A stretch of 37,654 nt of DNA from Alphaproteobacteria bacterium (GTDB lineage Bacteria > Pseudomonadota > Alphaproteobacteria > Rickettsiales > VGDC01), in assembly GCA_022450665.1 (NCBI GenBank), contig JAKUPQ010000016.1, forward strand, positions 1 through 37,654, given 5' to 3'. Of this stretch, positions 27,101-33,300 are shown piece after piece. The position numbers and the translations under genes were made by a program. The notes below the pieces were generated by a model, which saw only the letters and a list, made by a program, of their open reading frames with translations, had not been told where the DNA came from and made no database searches. Positions within the stretch are counted from its first letter, which is position 1. Every line of letters starts with the position of its first letter.

Positions 27101-27414
27101 AAGCGCTATTTTTAGGTAATTTGGGTGATGTTTAGCCATTGGCTGGATCGCGCAGAGCTTTCTAAGCCGTGCCTTTCAACGCTTCTTCAATAGTGATGGG
27201 TGTATTAGGCGTACCCACTTTAACAAACAGCACTGTGCTACATATTAGGAAAAATCAACGATCTTTAGGCCACTAGGTCGAATTGTGTACGACTACATAC
27301 GATTATCTAATACGCTTCAAGCCGTTATTTTATAGCCTATCCCGCACCACCTACGATCCATTACGCCACACTTGTAATTTGGCTGGCACCTATTTGGTGC
27401 GTAATATGGAAGTT
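27101..27414. other. Gene-poor gap holding an immunity-gene remnant
   Basis: Apart from the remnant at 27162-27240 I see no reading frame with sense. The sequence near 27389-27402 (read on the minus strand TACGCACCAAATA) repeats a 13-base stretch from the junction at about 29670. This suggests recombination joints rather than coding sequence. Confidence 0.4.
27162..27240 (-). pseudogene. C-terminal remnant of an immunity-family gene
   Basis: Translation of 26 codons gives STVLFVKVGTPNTPITIEEA followed by LKGTA and a stop. This is the tail of the intact paralogues at 27415 and 29198 (STVRFVKVGTPDAPITIEEA, LKATA). Homology stops abruptly at 27240 and nothing upstream continues the frame. It marks an additional, deleted immunity gene at the distal end of the array. 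Confidence 0.85.
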
Positions 27415-27852
27415 CTAAGCAGTGGCTTTCAGAGCTTCTTCAATAGTGATTGGAGCATCCGGTGTCCCCACTTTCACAAATCGTACAGTACTTTCAGAGC
27501 CGTCGCTTGCTTCGATAAGTGTTAAAATACGTGCCGCTTTTTCACGGACTATTTGCATTTTAGGGTCATTGATAATTTCTTCTTCTGGGCGTTTTGCGTC
27601 AATAGCATCCATAACGTCAGACATGCTCTGCAAGGTCTCGGTAATGGGCTTGCTGATAATGACTTCGTTCTCTTTCATTAAATCACCGATACCGCAGTCA
27701 TCAAAAAGCATACATGCTGCTTCAATAAACGAAATGGTCATATCTCCTGATACGGCACCTCCTTCGGCCCATGCACGTAACTGATAGTTTTTGTTTTCTA
27801 TCTCTCTTAGGACCCCAATTATGTTCTCTAGATAGATGGTAATTATATACAT
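27415..27852 (-). CDS. Immunity-family paralogue 1
   Basis: 145 residues, acidic. It shares the motif block NDPKMQIVREKAARILTLIE, then ASDGSESTVRFVKVGTP and PITIEEALKATA with four other genes in this island. The N-terminal half is variable but keeps W, a SFIEAACMLFDD segment and EVIISKP. It is closest to paralogue 3 (29198). It starts 12 bases after a small toxin fragment. I take the family as immunity proteins from their position after toxin domains and from the array layout; no database family is claimed. Confidence 0.7.
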   Translation of the reverse strand: MYIITIYLENIIGVLREIENKNYQLRAWAEGGAVSGDMTISFIEAACMLFDDCGIGDLMKENEVIISKPITETLQSMSDVMDAIDAKRPEEEIINDPKMQIVREKAARILTLIEASDGSESTVRFVKVGTPDAPITIEEALKATA

Positions 27853-27864
27853 CTCAACCGCGCT

Positions 27865-28104
27865 TCAAAAATAGTTGAAATCATCAAAGGGAATATGTGT
27901 CTTATTGGGATCAATAGATGGCTGGCCATGTATGTCTAGCCATTGCCCATCTTTAACCCAACGCACATACTCACTTTTGGCAAATGTGTATTTGGATTTT
28001 GAGTTGCCTTTTTGTGCACGCACATACTGACATCCCGTAGGCGCTGGCTGAGGTTCATCTGCTATATTTTTTCTTCGAAAGAGCTTTATAAATTTAGCTT
28101 GCAA
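27865..28104 (-). pseudogene. Small toxin fragment without delivery module
   Basis: 79 codons from a TTG, following directly after the stop of paralogue 2 in the same frame. The last half (YVRWVKDGQWLDIHGQP and HIPFDDFNYF) resembles the C-terminal toxin domain in this array (NVRWQKDGKSLDKNGN and HIPIEDFKF). No MuF linker is upstream. It could be an orphan toxin cassette that has lost its 5' part, or a small standalone gene with TTG start. It lies 12 bases upstream of immunity paralogue 1. Confidence 0.55.
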
Positions 28105-28110
28105 CCGTTA

Positions 28111-28563
28111 TTAAGCAATAAGTTTAGCCCAATATGGCTCAATCATCAAAGCATCTTTAAGGCTGATAAACGTATCTGTGGTTCCGGCTTCCACATAATC
28201 TACCGTGCTTTCAGAGCCATCGGTGGATTCAACTAGTTCGAGCACTTTGGCGGCTTTTTGACGCACGATTTTCATTTCTGGTGTGTCGATGATTTTATGT
28301 TCGGGTTTATTATAGCCAACCTTATCAACAACTTTATTCAATTCACGTAATGCTTGATCCGCTTCTTTACTAAAAATAATCTCGTCTTTCGTATATAAAA
28401 TCTTCTCTAAGTCATAATCGTCAAAAAGGTCGCTTATATTTTCACCATAGGAATAGCATAATCCTTTATCGTTTTTAAACCACGCCACTTTTTGGAAATC
28501 TCTGCTGGCTAAAGTGCGCAAATGATCAATGACGTTTTCTGGACATATTGAGTACTGGCTCAT
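28111..28563 (-). CDS. Immunity-family paralogue 2, cognate of the orphan cassette
   Basis: 150 residues. Its N-terminus (ENVIDHLRTLASRDF and ISDLFDDYD) pairs it with paralogue 5 as a subgroup, and it keeps the shared C-terminal block (MKIVRQKAAKVLELVE, TDGSESTVDYVEAGT). Its ATG overlaps the stop of the orphan toxin cassette by four bases, the usual toxin-immunity coupling. The role is inferred from that and from family resemblance only. Confidence 0.72.
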   Translation of the reverse strand: MSQYSICPENVIDHLRTLASRDFQKVAWFKNDKGLCYSYGENISDLFDDYDLEKILYTKDEIIFSKEADQALRELNKVVDKVGYNKPEHKIIDTPEMKIVRQKAAKVLELVESTDGSESTVDYVEAGTTDTFISLKDALMIEPYWAKLIA

Positions 28564-29197
28564 TTATATTTCTCCAAATCAAATCGCTTAAAGTCTTTCA
28601 AAGGTATATGGGATTCTTCTGATTTTAGCTTTACCCTGTTCCCGTTCACATCATAGCTTTTGCTTTTAATCTGCACACGCGCATTATCAACTCGTTGTCC
28701 GGGGTTCGAGCTATTTGGATCGCCTTTGGACACTTTTATATAGGTATGCCCTTTGGACTTAGGATCTTTGTATATATACCCTTTTTCATCTTTGCTGCGC
28801 TCTTTCTTCCATGATTTCGGTGTTCCTTTTACCCGTTTAGCAATGCGGGTTTGGAATATTCTGACCAGTGCAGTGTCCATACTTGCCGTTGCTTCTGCAA
28901 GGAATGCTCTCGCAGCAAAGGCAGAAATCACATAGAATTCTGGATATACTGGCTCAATCGCATCTTCACGTAACAGCGCTTCAATTTCTTCTTGCGAACG
29001 TGCACGAATCGGGCGGGCGACGCAGCGGCAGTTATAATCCTCGCCGGGGTGTCCGGTTTCTGGTGGGGAATCCCACGCAAATATTTTTCCGTCATTTACA
29101 GCATGGGCAGAGCGTACTTTTTCATCATCCGCCGTTGTCCATACATAATGGGATATATCCGAATCCGCCTGCCGTATGGTGCACAGTATGAGAGTTT
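28560..29197 (-). pseudogene. Orphan MuF-toxin cassette without a start codon
   Basis: The open frame continues upstream of the GTG at 28931 to about 29197, and translates to the MuF region: IRQADSDISHYVWTTADDE, FAWDSPPETGHP, GEDYNCRC, then VISAFAARAFLAEAT, SWKKERSKDEKGYIYK, KDPKSKGHTYIKVSKGDP and a C-terminal SHIPLKDFKRF. It corresponds to residues ~308-431 of the main MuF protein plus an uninterrupted ~80-residue toxin domain. There is no ATG at its upstream end, so it is silent unless recombined. 44 bases (29134-29177) are identical to 31177-31220 of the main gene and end sharply. A GTG start at 28931 for a shorter protein cannot be excluded. Confidence 0.75.
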
Positions 29198-29629
29198 CTA
29201 AGCAGTAGCTTTTAATGCTTCTTCAATAGTGATGGGAGTATCAGGCGTTCCTGTTTTGACAAATCGCACTGTGCTTTCGGAGCCATCACTTGCTTCAATA
29301 AGCGTTAGGATGCGCGATGCTTTTTCACGCACTATCTGCATTTTGGGGTCATTGATAATTTCTTCTTCAGGACGGCGCCCGTCAATCTCATCAATTACGT
29401 CAGACATGCTCCGCAATATTTCGGTGACGGAGCGGCTGATTATAACTTCATTTTCTTTCAATAAATGACCTATGCCGCTGTCGTCTAAAAGAACGCACAC
29501 AGCTTCAGAAAAAGAGCCAACAAAGTTGTGTGGATTATCGACATTTAACCAAACATTAGTTTGATATTGCTTATCAGAAAGCTCTTTTAAGATTTCTATA
29601 ACATTTTCTATATATATTTGCTCGTTCAT
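29198..29629 (-). CDS. Immunity-family paralogue 3
   Basis: 143 residues and nearly the twin of paralogue 1 in the C-terminal 75 residues (NDPKMQIVREKASRILTLIE and PITIEEALKATA), with a more diverged N-terminus. The ATG (29627-29629) overlaps by ATGA the stop of a toxin tail remnant that reads APNIPLKDFKFNPDIFR. The DNA directly after its stop carries the start-less orphan MuF cassette. Expected to be a cytoplasmic antidote; not proven. Confidence 0.7.
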   Translation of the reverse strand: MNEQIYIENVIEILKELSDKQYQTNVWLNVDNPHNFVGSFSEAVCVLLDDSGIGHLLKENEVIISRSVTEILRSMSDVIDEIDGRRPEEEIINDPKMQIVREKASRILTLIEASDGSESTVRFVKTGTPDTPITIEEALKATA

Positions 29630-29682
29630 CTGAATATATCCGGATTAAATTTAAAATCTTTTAGTGGGATATTTGGTGCGTA
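29626..29682 (-). pseudogene. Toxin C-terminal tail remnant
   Basis: The frame WKYAPNIPLKDFKFNPDIFR ends in TGA, which overlaps the ATG of paralogue 3. It matches the ends of the toxin domains in this array (SHIPIEDFKFDPRKFK, SHIPLKDFKRFDLEKYK). Only the last ~18 codons survive; they are joined in frame, after a TAA, to the shortened end of paralogue 4. A deletion removed everything between. Confidence 0.65.
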
Positions 29683-29688
29683 TTTCCA

Positions 29689-30102
29689 TTATGGTTGCAA
29701 CACTTGTAAGGTTCCTTCTTCAAGAAAAGTGACCGTATTTTCAGATTTATCGCTGGATTCTATCAACTTTAACACTTCTGATGCCTTTTGCCGGACAATT
29801 TCCATTTTAGGGTCATTGATGACTTCCATCGGTCTACGGCCATATTCTTCCAGAGGTTCAATGGCGTTCCATAACTCTTGTAACGCGACAGTTACACGCT
29901 GATCGTAAATGATTGCATCTCTACCTAATGCATCACTTAAGAGTGAATCATCCCAAAATTGTATAGCCGCTTCAGTAAAAGAGGTGACCCAACCCTCAGG
30001 ATTATCCTTGTTAGCCCAAATGCGTTCTTGAAAATCACGGTCGGATAACTCGGCTAATGCTTCGAAAAGATGATTTTTGAATATTTCAGCGCATTCTATC
30101 AT
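29689..30102 (-). CDS. Immunity-family paralogue 4, C-terminally truncated
   Basis: 137 residues. It keeps the core NDPKMEIVRQKASEVLKLIE and SSDKSENTVTFLEEGT, but instead of the usual TPDxPITIEEAL end it stops after LQVLQP, at the joint with a toxin tail remnant. Just upstream of its ATG the other frame reads LEFNKDLF followed by TAA, which shares the A with the ATG, possibly another toxin end. The loss of ~15 C-terminal residues may or may not abolish function. Confidence 0.65.
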   Translation of the reverse strand: MIECAEIFKNHLFEALAELSDRDFQERIWANKDNPEGWVTSFTEAAIQFWDDSLLSDALGRDAIIYDQRVTVALQELWNAIEPLEEYGRRPMEVINDPKMEIVRQKASEVLKLIESSDKSENTVTFLEEGTLQVLQP

Positions 30103-30123
30103 TAGAATAAATCCTTATTGAAT

Positions 30124-30609
30124 TCAAGTGCTGTATAACAAATACTTGTCTTTAACTAGAGGTTTGGCAACTAAGCTTTTTTTCACCTCTTCGAGTGCAT
30201 CTTCAATAGAAATAAGAACGTCTGGTGTTCCTGTTTTAAGAAATTCAATTGTGCTTTCAGAGCCATCACTGGCTTTAACCAATTTGAAAGCCTTAGTTGC
30301 TTTTTGGCGCACAGATTCCATTTCGGGTAAATCAATATTCCCACGTTCAACTTTAGCAACGTCAACGTTATCTATTGCATCACTTAACTCACGCAAAGCC
30401 TTGTCTGCTTCATGGCTGATCACGACGACTCCTTCTTCGTACAACGCTTTTTTGACATCACCATCATCAAAAAGATCGCTGATTTCACTACTAAAAGAAG
30501 ATGCGATACCCTGATCGTTTTCAAACCATCCAACGAGCTGAAACTCTTTACTAGCTAATGCAAGTAAATCTATTAAGAAGTTTTCTGGATATATAGCATA
30601 GCCGCTCAT
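30124..30609 (-). CDS. Immunity-family paralogue 5, cognate of the main MuF toxin
   Basis: 161 residues. Its N-terminus (ENFLIDLLALASKEF, EISDLFDDGD) matches paralogue 2 and its C-terminal block (ESVRQKATKAFKLVKASDGSE, FLKTGTPDVLISIEDAL) the whole family; a ~20-residue basic tail is unique. Its ATG overlaps the toxin-domain stop TGA as ATGA, so translation would be coupled to the toxin if the in-frame TAA were read through or reverted. Immunity role inferred. Confidence 0.75.
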   Translation of the reverse strand: MSGYAIYPENFLIDLLALASKEFQLVGWFENDQGIASSFSSEISDLFDDGDVKKALYEEGVVVISHEADKALRELSDAIDNVDVAKVERGNIDLPEMESVRQKATKAFKLVKASDGSESTIEFLKTGTPDVLISIEDALEEVKKSLVAKPLVKDKYLLYST

Positions 30610-32138
30610 TTGAATTTCCTCGGGTCAAATTTAAAATCTTCAATTGGTATGTGAGACTCTTGTGATTCTTTTGGCACAATATTGCCGTTCTTATCTAGCG
30701 ATTTTCCGTCTTTCTGCCACCTTACATTATCGTATCTTTGTCCCGGCCGAGAACTTTTTGGATCACCTCTGCTGGTTTTAACGTAAGTGTGTCCTTTTGA
30801 TTTAGGATCTTTGTTAATATAGCCTTTATTATTGTCTGTCCGTTACTTTTTCCAGTTTTTGGGAATGCCATTAAAGCGTTTAGCAATACGGTCTTGGAAT
30901 ATTCTTGCCAGTGCATTGTCCATATCGGCGGTGGCACGAGCGAGAATTCTACGTGCTGCAACTCCTGAAATCACATAAAACTCAGGATAAACGGGTTCAA
31001 TCGCATCTTCTCGCAATAATACCTCAATTTCTTCCTGTGAGCGTGTGAGAATTGGGCGGGCGATGCAGCGGCAATTATAGTCTTCGCCGGGATGTCCGGT
31101 TTCGGGCGGAGAATCCCATGCGAAGATTTTCTCGTCATTCTCTGCATGGGCAGAACGTACTTTTTCATCGTCTGCTGTTGTCCATACATAATGGGATATA
31201 TCCGAATCCGCCTGCCGTATCTCGCTGAGCTTGCCATTGAAATGCGTTGCCAGCATATCAATTCTGTAGGGAATGGTGGTGTCTTGGTAGAAGGCTCTCG
31301 CCAATTCCATATGTTCCATGATTTGCGTAGCGTTTTTGCCTTGCGTGCCCAATTTCGCAAGCTCCGCTTCGAGCATAGTAGTTGCCCCGTCCTCTATCGT
31401 ACGAGCATAGACAGAAGAAAATGCCTCAGTTGCTTCTGGTATAGTGTGCGATTGGGAGATATCTGATTTCTGGCCAAGCAGTGCGGTGTGCATATCTGCA
31501 TTGATCCACTGAATCTCATCAGCAATAGTTTTGGCGATCACTTTCAGCGGAAACGCTATTTCGGGCAGCAATTGCTCTAATGGCATACGCTGAAAATGCT
31601 CGCGTATGGGCTGGATGATGTAATCAGGTGTAGGAATCTCATTTAACAGAATGCCGAAGGTATTGAGCATTTCTGCCTGAGCACGACGCCTGCGAACGGC
31701 TTTGTCATGTTCCAATACATTATCGGTTTCTGGTAGAGAATTATGCAGAACTTCCCACAGTGCATAGATTAAATGCTGCTTGGTGTTTTCTTTTTTAGCC
31801 AGCTTCGCTTCAACATATGCATGGATTTGGGAGTAAAACGCAGTCGAAACATCGACCAATCTGGGATTTTCATAATAGAGGTGTTCTATTGCCAGCTGTT
31901 CGTTAGGCAGTAAATCTGTCCAAACTTCACCGTATAATACCGTTTCCAAATAGCCTTGATTATTGCCCAGTGCCACATGGTAAAGCTGTGCTTCAGCATT
32001 TTTGGTCGTGTCCGTTCGGTGGGGAAAATAATGCGAAATTGCAGTATCGCGCATCGCATCATATGCGTGTGCAGTGAAAGGCTTAAGGCGATTTGCGTTT
32101 GATCGCAATTGCCGTATATCGGAAAAAGTGTAGCTCAT
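30606..32138 (-). pseudogene. MuF-type polymorphic toxin gene interrupted by an in-frame TAA
   Basis: Residues 1-431 (stop TAA at 30843-30845) form a phage Mu F-like / SPP1 gp7-type head-morphogenesis protein: the signature is at 306-358 (SDISHYVWTTADDEKVR, H331, then PG and NCRC with C356 and C358). After the stop, the same frame continues for 78 codons: RTDNNKGYINKDPKSKGHTY, VKTSRGDPKSSRPGQRYDNV, RWQKDGKSLDKNG and a final SHIPIEDFKF. The orphan copy reads WKKERSKDEKGYI where this one reads WKK-stop-RTDNNKGYI, so one GAA-to-TAA change explains the break. No ATG lies inside the toxin domain, so it cannot be made separately. The first ~300 residues are helical and not recognised in detail. No portal, terminase or capsid genes are beside it. 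Confidence 0.8.
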
Positions 32139-32263
32139 AGGCTTGAGCTTACGGGCTAGAAGAAATATCCGGAAGTGGTGAACTGCATCAACTACGATTG
32201 GTTACGCCAGAGCATGGCATTCAAGTCGTGCATATGGGGTTGAATGCGGCTGAAATAACAAAA

Positions 32264-32340
32264 TGGTGTCCCCGAGAGGATTCGAACCTCCGACCTACAG
32301 ATTAGGAATCTGTCGCTCTATCCTGCTGAGCTACGGGGAC
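32264..32340 (-). tRNA. tRNA-Arg (anticodon CCT), CCA encoded
   Basis: On the minus strand GTCCCCG starts the molecule, pairs with CGGGGAC at the 3' end, and is followed by A then CCA. The anticodon loop TTCCTAA between ACAGA and TCTGT stems gives anticodon CCT, reading AGG. The T arm GGAGGTTCGAATCCTC is standard. It lies 126 bases upstream of the MuF gene, whose DNA begins beyond its 3' end, a frequent landing place for integrating elements. Confidence 0.95.
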
Positions 32341-32402
32341 AATGTCAATTACTTCAATGATTTATACTTGCCTTGCGCAAGGATTCAGACCTCTACTCAA
32401 CG

Positions 32403-33152
32403 TTAAGATACTTTGGCTGGCAATCGTGCAAAGAACCAATCGGTTAAGGCGGTTGACAGGCACGCCATAAACCATAGCGGTACATATAGCTGCCATGGGA
32501 ATACAATGCGTGAGCGGTTGCGACTTAAGCCAGAACGGATAATCTTAGCCGCTTTTTCCGGCGACATAATAAACGGCATAGGAAATGTATTGGTTTCGGT
32601 GAGCGGGGTTTTTACATAGCCCGGGCAAATCACGTTGACCTTCACACCACTATGGCCAAGTTGGCCGCGCAAGCCCTCACCTAAGCTACGCACTGCCGCT
32701 TTACTGGCTGCATATGCCGGGGCGCTGGGCAAGCCACGTATGCCAGCCAAGGAGCTGACAATCGCAATTTGCCCCGCTTTTCGTGCTGCCATACGTGGTG
32801 AAACAGGCAATATTGTATGCAGCACGCCCTGAACATTCGTATCGAAAATGCGGTAGGTGCTTTCCGCTTCGTTGCCGCCACTACCACCAGATATGCCTGC
32901 ATTAGCAATAAGCAGGTCAATGGGGTTTTGCTCATCAAAATGACACAGCCAGTCTTCCATAGATGCTTTGTCACATATATCGATACTCGCGGTTTTCAAC
33001 TTTGCACCTTTTGCCTCACATGCCGCTTCCACTTCAGCCAGTCGCTCGCTATTACGCCCCAGCAATCCCAAATATACATTTTGTTCGGCATATTCTTTTG
33101 CCAATGCCGCGCCTATTCCGCTACTTGCACCGGTTATCACAATGGTTTTCAA
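32403..33152 (-). CDS. Short-chain dehydrogenase/reductase
   Basis: 249 residues. The Rossmann motif TGASSGIG is at residues 7-14, the structural NAGISGG follows near residue 86, and the catalytic pair is Tyr/Lys in YAASKAAV with a preceding Ser in IVSSLAG. The C-terminus (~215-240) is hydrophobic (LYVPLWFMACLSTALTDWFF) and could anchor the enzyme to a membrane. The start is TTG (33150-33152), supported by AGAGG eight bases upstream; an ATG-CTT-TGA mini-frame sits in between. Substrate unknown. Confidence 0.88.
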   Translation of the reverse strand: MKTIVITGASSGIGAALAKEYAEQNVYLGLLGRNSERLAEVEAACEAKGAKLKTASIDICDKASMEDWLCHFDEQNPIDLLIANAGISGGSGGNEAESTYRIFDTNVQGVLHTILPVSPRMAARKAGQIAIVSSLAGIRGLPSAPAYAASKAAVRSLGEGLRGQLGHSGVKVNVICPGYVKTPLTETNTFPMPFIMSPEKAAKIIRSGLSRNRSRIVFPWQLYVPLWFMACLSTALTDWFFARLPAKVS

Positions 33153-33300
33153 AGCATTTTCCTCTTTATGTTTAGGAATTTATTAACTTATACATGCTAA
33201 ACCAATAATTGCTTATTACTTTTTTACTGGCAAATCACGTAGCTTACGTTATCTTGCGGAATTATTTAGATAAGAACACACAACAACGCTGGCAGGCACC

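Noticed and set aside
27241-27414. Possible further toxin fragment beyond paralogue 1
   Set aside because: All three minus frames contain stops and none resembles the toxin domain; only a 13-base repeat was shared.
30971-31360. 129-codon minus-strand frame inside the MuF gene
   Set aside because: Overlaps the conserved MuF motif in a different frame and has no similarity to anything seen.
32264-32332. Plus-strand frame reading CPREDSNLRPTD across the tRNA
   Set aside because: This is the known antisense translation of a tRNA gene, not a protein.
27101-32400. Attachment-site duplicate of the tRNA-Arg 3' end
   Set aside because: Read by eye, no second copy of the 3' end was found in the window.
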